A DNA stretch of 64,000 nt from CAYUQT01 sp964446835 (GCA_964446835.1 CAYUQT010000001.1:1-64000); one strand, 5' to 3'. Positions 9,244 to 19,498 are shown, counted from the first letter of the stretch. Translations and numbers: made by a program. The notes: a model not told the origin generated them from the sequence alone.

Positions 9244-12105
9244 TCAGGGCGCCGACAGAATCGGACGAAGCATCTTCGCCCATATCTCGTATCCCTTGGG
9301 GCTCACATGCAGTGAGTCTTTCAGGAACAGATCCGGCACCGGCCTGCCGTCCGGCCCCAGCAGCGGCGACCCGACGTCCACAAACGTCAGCTTGGAGTCG
9401 CCCTTGCAGAGCTGCTCCATCCGCCGATTGAGTTCAACCATCTTGTCTTTCAGCGCCCATCGTGAGTTGCTCAGCTTGATGCTCAGGACCACGATCCTCG
9501 TATCCGGCAGCGATTGCCGCAGCTTGCGGATGAGGGCCTCAACGTCTGCATACACCTGATCGGGAGTCTTGCCGAAGGCCAGATCATTGTCGCCCGCATA
9601 GAGCACGATGGCCTTGGGCTTGTAGGGCAGGATGATCCGATCGGCGAAATGCAGAACCTCCGAATACATCGAGCCGCCGAAACCCCGGTTGATCACCGGC
9701 AGCCCCGGGAAACAGCCGGCCGTATCCCACAAGCGAATCGTCGAACTGCCGACGAACAGGATACCTCCCGACGGAGGAGGCTTCTGCCGATCTTGAGCCT
9801 CAAACGCGCGGATCGCCTCTTCAAAGCGCCCCGGCACGGGCATGCTCGCCTCGATCTGGCCGCGAAACTCAATCTGGTCCAAGGCCACAATCTCTTGAGA
9901 GCCGGGGTTCTCCGCCGTCACGCGAACGCGAACCCGACGTCGACCCTTGGCAATGGCCTTCAGGTCATACTGCAACTTCTTGTCGGATCGCGGGTCCGAC
10001 GGTGACACGATGGTGTAGGTCTTGCCGTCGTCGGCGGAAACCTCCACCGTCGGCGGCCGTCCCTTGTTGGTGCCCACCAGAAAGAACGTCAGCGAACCCA
10101 AGACGCCCCCCATGGCCGCCGGCTCCCACTCGATCACGCCCTTGCCGCCCGGCGAAAGGTTCAGCCCCCATGTGCGAGGATGGAAGCCGCTCATCGCCTT
10201 GGCGTGCATCAGGGCCTTGCCGCCGCCATCCAGATCGTCGCGATAGGTGAACGCCCCCCGCTTGAACGCCGTTCCGCCCGTGAGTTCCCCCAGCCGAGCC
10301 TCGATGACACGGACGAAGTTCAGGTTATCCGTCTCAACAGCCCCTGCCTGCTCGGGGGCCTTCAGAAAGGCAACAAGATCCTTCAGCAGCGTCGCGGCCT
10401 TGTCCTTGTCCCGCAGGTCACGCCCCTGGGCAAAGGCCTGAATATGGTGGTGAGCGGAACACCACAGTTGGTTGATGCGAAAACCCCGCCGGAGCCATTC
10501 GACGCGCTCGGAATAGGGGTGTCCCTGCGACACGGCAGCGTCTCGGGCACGCTCCATGAGACTGTTCGCCTTCGCCAGAACCTCCGGCGTGTATCGACCA
10601 TAGTCCTCACCACGGGTTCCCGAAATGTAGCCGCGAGAGCCAAAGGCCTCAGCGATCAGATCGTCATGGGCCCGGACGAACTCGCCGGCCGCTCCGCAGA
10701 AGTCGCGATAGAACTCCGTCCGAATGGCCCCGAGATCGCTGCCGGCATCCCAGGCAAAGCGGTACATCAGATAGAAGTTCCACCACTGCGTCGCCCAGTT
10801 CGTGTGCGTCTCCGAGTAGAACAGACGAGTCTTGTGCCGAGCCCAATAGGGCATGTCGGCGGCGATATGCCGCTCCATCGGCCACGAGGTGAACCAATTG
10901 TAGTGCCCATAATAGGGATGGATCCCCATCGTCGCATAGAGCTCGGCGTGTGCCTCGAACAGACGGCGGGCCCTCTCGTTGACCGGCGAGGTGAACGGCG
11001 CATGATTGCTGTACCCTGTGGTGCCCCAGAGCGTGAACCAACCCAACAGATACGGCTCGGGACGATATCGCTTCGGCGGTTGCACGTACTCCGAGTAGAT
11101 GTAGTGCGTCATCAGTGCATCAGGGAACTCTCGCCGCACGATCGCACCAACGCGATTGGCGAAATCAACGACGCGGTCGCTCACGTTCGTCTGACTCACC
11201 GGGTACCGCTCGACACAGAGCGGACACTCGCACCAGAACCCGCCGCCGTCGGGCGGAGACACGCAGACGATGCGCCTCGGCTGAGCCTTCAGCCAGGAGA
11301 TAGCCGTGCGGGCGGCAACCTCGACCGTCGCCGCATTGGCCGTACAGAGGTTCGGCCCCTGCCGCTTGCCTTTGACCTGTGCAAAGTACTCCGGATGGTC
11401 CTTGAGGTAATTCTTGACGGGCACAAGATACTGATAGCTGTGCCCCGCGCCGTGCCATCGCCACCCACCGGCACGATTCCGAGCCGCCCACAGCTTCTGC
11501 TGCGATGAGAAGTCGTCCGGAACAGGCCACGTGCTCGCCCCGGGGGCAATGCCCAGCCGGCACGCATAGGTCGGCATCACCTCCGACGTGCCCTCGCTGA
11601 AGGTCAGCTCCGATCGGCGCGGCACATATCGCCCCACTTCGCCCGGGAAATACCACCGGCAGCCCAGACGATGGAGAACCTCGTACACGCCGTTGGACAC
11701 CGCTTCCGCATTGGCCCCGAGGATCACCAGACGCCTGGCGTCAACCGACATCGTGAACGATCCGTCGTCTGAAAACTCGGCCGGCTTCGTAACCGCAATC
11801 GCCGCAGCCGTCACACCACCGCCGAACACGAAGTTGAACCCAGCGCCCTCTTGCTCGCCCACCGGAACGCGAATGCTGGTCATACGCTCCAGGTGATCCT
11901 GGAAATCCATCGCGGCGCATCGTACGACAGGATCGGCATCCCCCTTAACACATATCCTCGATTCCCGAAGCCCCTGCGCAGTAAGGGTCACCGCCCGTGC
12001 CCGCGAATCACCCGCCAACACCAGGCACACCACGCTCAGCGCCAACCTGCATGTGACTGCCAGATCAGACCCCATCCGAATGCCACGCGTTTCCACGTCC
12101 ATCAT
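9244..12105 (-). CDS. DUF4838 glycosidase-like protein with C-terminal GDSL/SGNH esterase domain
   Basis: About 953 residues with an export signal (hydrophobic SVVCLVLAG). Residues up to about 620 fit the DUF4838 architecture: an N-terminal GH20b/GH67-like domain with GVYEVLHRLGCRWYFPGE, then a barrel-like region with CVSPPDGGGFWCECPLC. A beta-sandwich linker follows, and the last ~180 residues form an SGNH hydrolase: FVGSSTIRLWDT (block I Ser), GDNDLAFG and DSLHVSPKGYEIW (catalytic Asp/His). The likely job is deacylation coupled to glycan binding or cleavage; the activity of DUF4838 is not established. GGAGG abuts tandem ATGs at 12105/12102, so the exact start is uncertain. It lies 39 bases upstream of the CE15-lyase gene on the same strand, suggesting an operon. 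Confidence 0.75.
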   Translation of the reverse strand: MMDVETRGIRMGSDLAVTCRLALSVVCLVLAGDSRARAVTLTAQGLRESRICVKGDADPVVRCAAMDFQDHLERMTSIRVPVGEQEGAGFNFVFGGGVTAAAIAVTKPAEFSDDGSFTMSVDARRLVILGANAEAVSNGVYEVLHRLGCRWYFPGEVGRYVPRRSELTFSEGTSEVMPTYACRLGIAPGASTWPVPDDFSSQQKLWAARNRAGGWRWHGAGHSYQYLVPVKNYLKDHPEYFAQVKGKRQGPNLCTANAATVEVAARTAISWLKAQPRRIVCVSPPDGGGFWCECPLCVERYPVSQTNVSDRVVDFANRVGAIVRREFPDALMTHYIYSEYVQPPKRYRPEPYLLGWFTLWGTTGYSNHAPFTSPVNERARRLFEAHAELYATMGIHPYYGHYNWFTSWPMERHIAADMPYWARHKTRLFYSETHTNWATQWWNFYLMYRFAWDAGSDLGAIRTEFYRDFCGAAGEFVRAHDDLIAEAFGSRGYISGTRGEDYGRYTPEVLAKANSLMERARDAAVSQGHPYSERVEWLRRGFRINQLWCSAHHHIQAFAQGRDLRDKDKAATLLKDLVAFLKAPEQAGAVETDNLNFVRVIEARLGELTGGTAFKRGAFTYRDDLDGGGKALMHAKAMSGFHPRTWGLNLSPGGKGVIEWEPAAMGGVLGSLTFFLVGTNKGRPPTVEVSADDGKTYTIVSPSDPRSDKKLQYDLKAIAKGRRRVRVRVTAENPGSQEIVALDQIEFRGQIEASMPVPGRFEEAIRAFEAQDRQKPPPSGGILFVGSSTIRLWDTAGCFPGLPVINRGFGGSMYSEVLHFADRIILPYKPKAIVLYAGDNDLAFGKTPDQVYADVEALIRKLRQSLPDTRIVVLSIKLSNSRWALKDKMVELNRRMEQLCKGDSKLTFVDVGSPLLGPDGRPVPDLFLKDSLHVSPKGYEIWAKMLRPILSAP

Positions 12106-12388
12106 CCTCCGACAATGACAGAGGATCGCCCCCGCCACTCGCCGTCCGTCGCAAGGCAATCCCTGCCATTGAGAGACCCGTGCCGAATTTCACCGCAACG
12201 AGGCGAAGGATACGACCTGACGTTGGATACGGCAACCACCGTCAAACGCCCCAGACGAATCGTTCCGCACCGACCGCCAACTCATGCCCATTTCCCAGAA
12301 TCTGCGGTAGACTCCCCGAACACCGAAGGACCCCTTCGGTGGCCCACGCGGCCTGCCTGGCCGCCCACAGCCAATCAGGAGCACCGCG

Positions 12389-14323
12389 ATGTCCAGACCC
12401 GTTCTCTCACTGACCCGTGCCCTCTGCCTCTGTCTACTCCTGACCGCCGCCTTCGGTTCGGCCCCAGCCGCATCGAAGGAACCCTCCTTCACCCGTCACG
12501 TCTTCAAGGGCCCGATCAAGACCGCCGTGCCCATCGCCTGCCGATGGTTCCCTGACCCCGACGGACATCTCGTCTACTACGCTACCAGCGGTGCCGAAAC
12601 CGTCGCCCAATTCGCCCGCTACGATCCGGCGACGGATCGGACACGAAGCTGGGCATGCCCCGAGATCAACGAGATCTGGGCCATGGCTCAAGACGCCGAA
12701 GGACGAATCTACTTCGGCGGTCGCGGTAACATGCTCTTTCGCTACGACCCCCGAAAGGACGACGTCGAGCGAGTAGGCCACTCCCCGTCCCGAAGATTCA
12801 TCCGGGCCCTCTGCACTGCACCCGACGGCAAGGTCTACGGAGGCGACATCTACTCGAACAATCTGCTGTGGGTCTACGACCCTCGCCAGAATACCTTCGC
12901 CGAACTCGGCAGCCCCAAAGGATGTGACTACGTCTGCGACCTGCACTGTCTGCCCTCGGGCAAGCTGCTCGTGGCGATGGGCACGCCCGCCGGGCTGTAT
13001 CGGTACGACCCGGCCACGCGCCAATGCGAGTCGCTCCTGTCCGAACCCTACAGCGGCGACAACTTCGCCTATGTCCTGACGCCCTTCGGCCGTCGAATCT
13101 GCCTCCGCCTGGCCATCACCGAACAGCACCTGCTGCTCGACGGCAACGACGGCCGCGTGCTGCGCAAGATCGAGCCGCCCGACGGAAAGGGATCGCTCGG
13201 CGTGGCACTGGTCGACCGGCAACAGCGTCTGTGGATGTCACAGACCGGCCGGAATGGCTGGCTGGTCCTCGACCCGGCTACCGACCGGCTCACACCCGTC
13301 GACCGCGCCGACGTCGAACGCCTGCCCGCCGCCGAGGTCCCCGTCCAACTGCTGACCAACATGAACAAGGACTTCCGACTGACCGTCTCGTCGTCGCTGA
13401 AACCAGGGGCAACTACACGAGCCATCCGCCTGCCCATCGAGCCGACACCCACGGCGATCTTCTCGGTCGGTGTCGGCCCCGACGAGTGCATCTACATCGA
13501 GGCCTACCAGTGGCTCCACGTCACCCGTGTCGATCCACAGACGGAGAAGGTGGCCGACCTGGGCTACCTCGACCCCAGAGCCAGCGGCGAGATCTACAGT
13601 TGGCTCACCGTCGGCCACGAACTCCTGATCGCCAACTACACCCACGGCAGAGTCTATCGATTCGACCCGAAGAAGCCCTTCGTTCAGGAGCCGGCGGTGG
13701 GAGCCAATCCCCGCTATGTCGGACAATTCGACAACGACATCTATCGGCCGGCCTATATGTGCATGGGGCCGAACCGCCGCGTCTGGGTAGCCGGTCCCTG
13801 CGGATATGGCATCGCCGGGCATGGCCTCGGATGGCTCGATCTGGATTCCGGTGCCAAGGCCAGCCGCCGGCTGGGTGGCAATGACGTCTCCGGCCTGGCC
13901 CGTGCCGGCGAAAACCTCATCGCCGTCGCCCAAGGTGGGCAACTCGTACTGTGGAATGCCGCCAACGACCGACCCGACGGCTCGCCCCTGTTCACCGATG
14001 TCCGGCACGTACTGGTCGATCCGAAGGAAGCAGGGGTAATCCTCCTGCTGGTTGGGTCTGAACTGCAGAGGTTCAACGTCGCATCGCGAAGCGTTGTTCA
14101 CCGATGGCCCCTGCCCGCCGCAGGTCTTAACATGCTGTGCGCGTCGCAAACAGACCTGCTGACCGCCAGTGGCTCGTCCGGGGTATGGGTACTACAGACC
14201 TCCGACGGCCGGTGGGCCCAGATCGACACAAAGGCTCCCTCTGTCAGGTACATGGTCTCGAACGCCCACGGCGACATCTTTTATGCCGCCGGACGCGATC
14301 TGGTCTGCCAGAAGCGACCGTAG
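12389..14323 (+). CDS. Secreted beta-propeller protein of unknown function
   Basis: 644 residues with a signal peptide (LCLCLLLTAAFGSAPAAS). The body is made of repeated blades such as EIWAMAQDAEGRIYFGG-, FRYDPRKDD- and LLWVYDPRQ-like units, each ending in a Tyr-Asp-Pro turn, consistent with one or two seven-bladed NHL/Kelch-like propellers. No catalytic motif is recognised. AGGAG 7 bases upstream supports the start. Similar proteins often accompany planctomycete glycan loci, where they may bind sugar or act as lyases, but nothing here shows which. It is transcribed away from the DUF4838 gene. Confidence 0.65.
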   Translation: MSRPVLSLTRALCLCLLLTAAFGSAPAASKEPSFTRHVFKGPIKTAVPIACRWFPDPDGHLVYYATSGAETVAQFARYDPATDRTRSWACPEINEIWAMAQDAEGRIYFGGRGNMLFRYDPRKDDVERVGHSPSRRFIRALCTAPDGKVYGGDIYSNNLLWVYDPRQNTFAELGSPKGCDYVCDLHCLPSGKLLVAMGTPAGLYRYDPATRQCESLLSEPYSGDNFAYVLTPFGRRICLRLAITEQHLLLDGNDGRVLRKIEPPDGKGSLGVALVDRQQRLWMSQTGRNGWLVLDPATDRLTPVDRADVERLPAAEVPVQLLTNMNKDFRLTVSSSLKPGATTRAIRLPIEPTPTAIFSVGVGPDECIYIEAYQWLHVTRVDPQTEKVADLGYLDPRASGEIYSWLTVGHELLIANYTHGRVYRFDPKKPFVQEPAVGANPRYVGQFDNDIYRPAYMCMGPNRRVWVAGPCGYGIAGHGLGWLDLDSGAKASRRLGGNDVSGLARAGENLIAVAQGGQLVLWNAANDRPDGSPLFTDVRHVLVDPKEAGVILLLVGSELQRFNVASRSVVHRWPLPAAGLNMLCASQTDLLTASGSSGVWVLQTSDGRWAQIDTKAPSVRYMVSNAHGDIFYAAGRDLVCQKRP

Positions 14324-14375
14324 ACGTCCTTCTCCGAAATCGTCCTGAGTATCCGGCCAAGCAGAATGCTGCCGG

Positions 14376-15524
14376 TCAGGCTCGGCGTCCCCGCCGCGAA
14401 CCACCAACCAGTGATCCCGCCAGAAGCAGAAAGGCTACCGACGGCTCCGGAACCGTCAGAAATGTGGTCTGATAGCTGAAGCTCGTCTGTCCCTCGGTGA
14501 CACGAACCAGACCGATGGGGGATGGATCGAGATACGTCGCCCCGATAATGGACAGATCGTAGCCGGGCAGCGGAACGAACATGTCCAAGCTCTGCGTATT
14601 CGGGTCGATGCCGAAACCGCCCACCTGGATGCGATTGGGATCCAGATCGGCCGGCAGGAACGTGTCGAAATGGTAATGCCCGCCGAAGGCCTGCGCCACA
14701 TATGACATGGTGTCGTGGTTGGGATCGCGGAGAAATGCATCGATCTGCGCAAACTCCGCCGGCGCGAAGCCGGCGTAGCCCGCCAGAAACTCCAACCACC
14801 CCGCCAGGGTGTGCATCGGGTCGTGGGAGAACATCAGGATGTTCTCCAGCTTGTCCCGCGAACAGGCGCCAATGGTCTCAGTGAACCAGGGGAAGGTCCC
14901 GCCGGGAAAATCATGAAGGTCGGCGTCCTCGGCACGCACCGACGAGGTCCGGGTGGTCCGATCGCACCAGTCGGCACAAACGAAGTGAACGCCTCGATAA
15001 TCAAACGTGAAGTTCTGCAGACTGACCCAGGCCTCCTCGCCGGGGTTCCAAACGGGGGCGGGGGCCTTCTGCCAGTTGGAGAACATAGGGTTGGCTGCCA
15101 ACGATTGGTACACCGGCTCGAACGTTGCGGCAAACGCGACCTCGTCGGCCACGGTCACCGTATCGTTGTCGCCCGACAGAGGGACATAGGGCACGGCCAG
15201 CCCATCCAGAATCCCCTTGGCCGCCACCACCGCCCTGCCGTTATCGACGTACCCGATGTCGCCAAGAACCATGACCAGATCGATACCCTGCTGCCGACGA
15301 TTGCGGTTGATCCAGTCCACAGAGGCCTGGAGTCTCCGATACGAATCGCTGTTCGGATCGGCGGTCTCAAGGTGGGTGTCGGCGATCACCGCGAAGGAGA
15401 ACGAGTCGCCCGGCGCCGCCCAGACCAACGAGCCCCCGCACAACACTGCGGCCAGAAAGGCCGCTGACATGCAGACACCGCCTCGAACCGCTCGATCCAA
15501 GTTCAATCCGGCCGTTGACATCAT
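14376..15524 (-). CDS. PEP-CTERM metallophosphoesterase
   Basis: 382 residues. A signal peptide (LAAVLCGGSLVWAA) is followed by a calcineurin-like phosphoesterase domain with its metal motifs in order: FAVIADTHLE, MVLGDIGYVD, LSGDND, FSHDPMHT and GGHYHFD. The C-terminus is VPEPS, a hydrophobic stretch and GGSRRGRR, a classic PEP-CTERM sorting signal, so the protein should be processed by an exosortase and go to the cell surface or matrix. No exosortase gene is in the window. The protein holds four DPN tripeptides, a feature shared with the FG-GAP lipoprotein at 30550-34788. The start is supported by GGGGAG 9 bases upstream; an adjacent second ATG is equally possible. Confidence 0.88.
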   Translation of the reverse strand: MMSTAGLNLDRAVRGGVCMSAAFLAAVLCGGSLVWAAPGDSFSFAVIADTHLETADPNSDSYRRLQASVDWINRNRRQQGIDLVMVLGDIGYVDNGRAVVAAKGILDGLAVPYVPLSGDNDTVTVADEVAFAATFEPVYQSLAANPMFSNWQKAPAPVWNPGEEAWVSLQNFTFDYRGVHFVCADWCDRTTRTSSVRAEDADLHDFPGGTFPWFTETIGACSRDKLENILMFSHDPMHTLAGWLEFLAGYAGFAPAEFAQIDAFLRDPNHDTMSYVAQAFGGHYHFDTFLPADLDPNRIQVGGFGIDPNTQSLDMFVPLPGYDLSIIGATYLDPSPIGLVRVTEGQTSFSYQTTFLTVPEPSVAFLLLAGSLVGGSRRGRRA

Positions 15525-15791
15525 AGTGACACGCTCCCCACCCACGATATCGTAAAGACCCACTCTGCAGAGACAGCCACAACAACCAAGGCGGGATCGG
15601 GGAAGAGTTCACACTAGTCCGGAATGCACGTATGGCCGGACCTTGCCCTTCCACACCCTCCTAGAAATCTTGTATCCAATACACAGTGGCATTGTCAATC
15701 GATAAGTCGAAAGATGGCGAACGACCGAGGAGAGAATCGCCCTGCGGATCGACTCGGAGATTGACTGAAAGGACCGTCCGCCTCGACCCCA

Positions 15792-17312
15792 TCAGGGCGT
15801 TTGGCTGCTGGACACCTTCTGGCCGGCGGCCGGCGCGATCGCGTACAGGGTTCGCATGGTGGCCAAATACAACACCCCGTTGGCGGGCGTCGGAGTGCCA
15901 TGGATCGGACCGTCCAGTTCGACGGATGCCAGGACCTTCTTATCCCTGCTGGCCGCAAGCACCGTGAGTTCTCCCGTCCGGTTGCCCACGTAGACCCTGC
16001 CGTCGGCCGCCATCGTGCTGGCCCAGATCTCACCCTGCGTTTCGTGCATCCAGCAAAGCCGCCCCGTGCCCGCATCGACACAATGAACCCTTCCCCCGCA
16101 ATCGCCGATAAACACCAACCCATCGACGATCGTCGGAGTGGACATGCAATGATGCCCGATGGAGTAAGACCAGACCTCTCCGCCCCGCGTGACGTCGCCC
16201 GACCCTCGAGCGTCAATGCACTTGAGCCAGGCCACGCGCCGACCGTGCCACAGATCGCCGCCGGCCGCTACGTACACGCGGTTGTCCAGGAACACCGGCA
16301 TGCCCGTCGTGTTGATCGGTCCTTCCTTCCGGTTGTCCTGATACCGGTGGATGTTCTCCTTCGGAGCCGTAGGATCGCCGTCGAACCACCAGACCTTCTT
16401 CAGCTTCGATGCCCCACCCGCCGGTGAACCTTGCGGAACCTCGAAGGCATAGAAGTACCCATCACCGCCGCCCAGAAACACCAGCGGCTTCCCGTTAACC
16501 TTGCCCAACGACGGCGAGGACCATGTACAGTGTATGGTTCGAGGCGCCATCCGCTCGTCGTCACGCGCCACCAGCCGACCGGTCGCCTTGTCCAGAACGA
16601 TCAGACTCGGGGCGTCGGGCGACACGATCCGCCCATGCGAGTCATCCACCCCGTTCGACGTGTTCACATACAGGTATCGGTCATCCAAGAGGATCGAGCC
16701 GTGAGCGGCATCATGCTGATGCACGCCGAGCTCCCGGTCGATGTCATACAGCCACAGAATATCCGCATCCGTAGCGGTCAATGGTTGGGGCGGACCGTCG
16801 GGCAATCCCATATGGGCCGATTCGTCGCGATAAGGACCGTCGTTGCCGTTGGCCAGCCCGGCCAGGTCCAGGCACATCACCTCGTTGCGGTTGCTCAAGA
16901 TGTAGACTCGGTCGCCCTCGACCGTGCAGGGCGAAACCAGTCCCGTCCGTGGCCAGTCCAGATAGGGGCTCGGCCCGAGCTTGGGCACCACGAGCTGCCA
17001 GCACAATCGGCCGTCCTTCTCATCGAGACACAGCAGGACGCCGCAATCGCCCTTGTGCTGCTTGTCCCGCGGGCGGCCGTTGTTCGTGCCGATCAGGACC
17101 TTCCCGCCCGCAACGACAGGCGTCGAGTACGTCTCGGTGCCCAGCGGAACCGACCAGCGGACATTGACCCCGCTTTTCGGATCGCACCGATCCGCCAGCC
17201 CCTTCTCGCCCGAAACCATGTTACGACTGTGCCGCTGTCCCCACTGCGGCTGATCCGCCGCGAGAACCGCCCCCGTCCCGGAAACGACACACAGCAATAC
17301 CCTGAACACCAT
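15792..17312 (-). CDS. PQQ-like (BamB-type) beta-propeller, secreted
   Basis: 506 residues with a short signal peptide (VFRVLLCVVSGTGAVLAA). It shows the repeated blades of PQQ-like/BamB propellers: STPVVAGGKVLIGTNNGRP, LLCLDEKDGRLCWQL, VHCVDAGTGRLCWMHETQG and DGRVYVGNRTGELTVL. These resemble the planctomycete 'outer membrane protein assembly factor BamB family' proteins, which are usually not true BamB. There are no PQQ-dehydrogenase cofactor residues that can be assigned with confidence. A preceding GGAG supports the ATG at 17312. Function is unknown; surface or periplasmic location is inferred. Confidence 0.75.
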   Translation of the reverse strand: MVFRVLLCVVSGTGAVLAADQPQWGQRHSRNMVSGEKGLADRCDPKSGVNVRWSVPLGTETYSTPVVAGGKVLIGTNNGRPRDKQHKGDCGVLLCLDEKDGRLCWQLVVPKLGPSPYLDWPRTGLVSPCTVEGDRVYILSNRNEVMCLDLAGLANGNDGPYRDESAHMGLPDGPPQPLTATDADILWLYDIDRELGVHQHDAAHGSILLDDRYLYVNTSNGVDDSHGRIVSPDAPSLIVLDKATGRLVARDDERMAPRTIHCTWSSPSLGKVNGKPLVFLGGGDGYFYAFEVPQGSPAGGASKLKKVWWFDGDPTAPKENIHRYQDNRKEGPINTTGMPVFLDNRVYVAAGGDLWHGRRVAWLKCIDARGSGDVTRGGEVWSYSIGHHCMSTPTIVDGLVFIGDCGGRVHCVDAGTGRLCWMHETQGEIWASTMAADGRVYVGNRTGELTVLAASRDKKVLASVELDGPIHGTPTPANGVLYLATMRTLYAIAPAAGQKVSSSQTP

Positions 17313-17425
17313 ACACCCGCTCCATAGGCCCCTGTGGCACAAGCCGCTCGCCCTTGGAATCTGCGATCAGGATAGCAGAGAACCCCGCGAAACTCCCCTC
17401 GCGATGTCGTCGAACATCGCAGCCG

Positions 17426-17714
17426 CTACGCCCCCTCGACGACAATAGCCCGCCCGTTCGTGGACCGCTCCCGCAGCGGCGCCAACGCCTGGTACTCGGG
17501 CGAGGCGTGCCATCGCTCGACATGCTCCCACGAAGGAAGCTCCACCAGAATGATCCGCTCCGGCCGCCACTCGCCGATGAGGGTCCTGACGGTGCCCCCG
17601 GCGAGCCAGATAACGCCCTCCATACTTGCAGATGATCTCCGGCACCCGACGGACATACTCCTGATAGGCGGTCGGATCGCGAACCTCGATTTCAACAATC
17701 AGATACACCGCCAT
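17426..17714 (-). pseudogene. DUF1330 family gene broken by a single-base frameshift
   Basis: Two overlapping frames together make one DUF1330 protein of about 95 residues, the normal family length. The first frame gives MAVYLIVEIEVRDPTAYQEY and YGGRYLAR. The second, shifted by one base, continues GGTVRTLIGEW, then LPSWEHVERWHASPEY. The switch falls in the C/G run at 17595-17602 (CCCCCGG); dropping one base there restores ARGGT, the expected family motif. Either the gene is a recent pseudogene or there is a one-base sequencing or assembly error in the homopolymer. DUF1330 proteins are small ferredoxin-like-fold proteins of unknown function. Unbroken coding quality on both sides favours a recent event. 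Confidence 0.8.
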
Positions 17715-17944
17715 CAGTCGAGCCTCGACAAAGAAGCCGGGCCCCATGCCCACAGCCTCTATAGAACCATCCTCCCAATTGCCCCTTCCGAGTCAAGGCG
17801 CCCGACAAGGACCGACAAGCCCCACCCCTTGACGTGCGGGCGTCTTGGATGGATCTTCCCTGCAATGAGCAGCCGCTCCGGAATCGATCGCGAGTTCGAG
17901 CCCCGGGGCCTTCTTGCACGTCTCTTTGTACAGGGAGCATACAG

Positions 17945-19498
17945 ATGTCCAATATGACGATCCAACGCAGAAGCGCCGGCATCGCCCCATCCGTCGGCAG
18001 ATCGGCGATGGTCCTCCTATGTTGCCTCGCCTCATCGGTCGCATGGTCGCAGGAAAACCCGACCCAGAAGATCCTCAGCACGGTGGACGCTGCCGTAAAC
18101 CAGGGCCCGTACAAGGCCTCGTGGGATTCGCTTCAGAACCAAAAGGTGCCGGATTGGTACCTCGACGATAAGTTCGGCATCTTCATCCACTGGGGCGTCT
18201 ACTGCGTGCCGGCCTTCGGCAACGAGTGGTACCCGAGGAACATGTACATCCAGAAGTCGGCCGAATTCCGCCACCACACCCAGACCTACGGCCCGCAGTC
18301 GAAGTTCGGCTACAAGGACTTCATCCCCCGCTTCAAGGCCGAAAGCTACAACGCCGACCAGTGGGCCGAACTCTTCAAGAAGGCCGGCGCCCGGTTCATC
18401 GTCCCCGTCGCCGAGCACCACGACGGGTTCGCGATGTACGATTGCAGCCTCTCCGACTGGTGCGCCGCCAAGATGGGACCCAAACGCGACCTGATCGGCG
18501 AACTGGCCTCCGCGGTCCGCAAACAGGGGATGATCTTCGGCCTGTCGTCGCACCGGTCGGAACACTGGTGGTTCTTCAACGGCGGAATGACCTTCGACTC
18601 CGATGTGAAGGACCCCAACTACCTCTCGCTCTATGGACCGGCCAAGGGCGAGAAGCAGGTGCCCGATCAGGCGTTCCTCGACGACTGGCTGGCCCGAACC
18701 AGCGAACTCGTCGACAAGTACAAGCCGCAACTGGTATGGTTCGACTGGTGGATCGAACAGCCCGTCTTCCAACCCTATCTCCAGCGGTTCGCCGCCTTCT
18801 ACTACAACCGGGGCACTCAGTGGAACCAGGGCGTGGCGATCAACTACAAAAACAAGTCTTTCCCGGACAAGGCCGCCGTCCTGGACATCGAGCGAGGCCA
18901 GCTCGCCAGCATCCGGCCGTTCTTCTGGCAAACCGACACGTCCATATCCAAGAACTCGTGGGGGTATGTCACCAAGCAGAATTATAAGACCTCCCGCTCG
19001 ATCATCGGCGATCTGGTCGACATCGTCAGCAAGAACGGGGCGCTACTGCTGAACATCGGCCCCAAGCCCGACGGAACCATCCCCGAACCCGAGCAGAAGA
19101 TCCTCCTGGAAATCGGACAATGGCTCTCGATCAACGGCGAGGCCATCTACGGCACCCGACCGTGGAAGGTCTTCGGCGAAGGCCCCACAAAAGTCATAGA
19201 AGGATCCTTCGCCGACACCAAGCGGAAGGATTTCACCGGTGAGGATTTCCGATTCACCATCAAGGGCGACTCGCTGTACGCCATCGCCCTGGGCCAGCCA
19301 AAGAACGGCAGGCTCGTGGTCAAGTCCCTCGCCGCCGGATCGGACAAGCTCGACAAGGAGATCACAAAGGTGGAACTCCTCGGGCATGCCGGCGACCTGA
19401 AGTGGAACCGTGACAAGGCCGGTCTGACGGTCCAGTTGCCCAGGAAACCCGGCGAGGACGCACTGGCCCTCAAAATCACGCTCTCCGGCAAGCCGTAG
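17945..19498 (+). CDS. GH29 alpha-L-fucosidase, secreted
   Basis: 517 residues with a signal peptide (AMVLLCCLASSVAWSQ). GH29 hallmarks are clear: KFGIFIHWGVYCVPAF, FIVPVAEHHDGFAMYDC, and the nucleophile region LVWFDWW with Asp at about residue 267. A C-terminal beta-sandwich follows (LLNIGPKPDGTIPEPE, then INGEAIYGTRPWK). The enzyme hydrolyses terminal alpha-L-fucose with retention; linkage preference cannot be read off. GGGAG upstream supports the start at MSNMTIQ. The preceding open frame is longer but non-homologous. It converges on the GH106 gene, 44 bases away. Confidence 0.92.
   Translation: MSNMTIQRRSAGIAPSVGRSAMVLLCCLASSVAWSQENPTQKILSTVDAAVNQGPYKASWDSLQNQKVPDWYLDDKFGIFIHWGVYCVPAFGNEWYPRNMYIQKSAEFRHHTQTYGPQSKFGYKDFIPRFKAESYNADQWAELFKKAGARFIVPVAEHHDGFAMYDCSLSDWCAAKMGPKRDLIGELASAVRKQGMIFGLSSHRSEHWWFFNGGMTFDSDVKDPNYLSLYGPAKGEKQVPDQAFLDDWLARTSELVDKYKPQLVWFDWWIEQPVFQPYLQRFAAFYYNRGTQWNQGVAINYKNKSFPDKAAVLDIERGQLASIRPFFWQTDTSISKNSWGYVTKQNYKTSRSIIGDLVDIVSKNGALLLNIGPKPDGTIPEPEQKILLEIGQWLSINGEAIYGTRPWKVFGEGPTKVIEGSFADTKRKDFTGEDFRFTIKGDSLYAIALGQPKNGRLVVKSLAAGSDKLDKEITKVELLGHAGDLKWNRDKAGLTVQLPRKPGEDALALKITLSGKP

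Noticed and set aside
15792..17312. Annotation as PQQ-dependent dehydrogenase or true BamB
   Set aside because: Only the generic PQQ-like blade repeats are visible. There are no assignable cofactor residues and no Bam-complex context.
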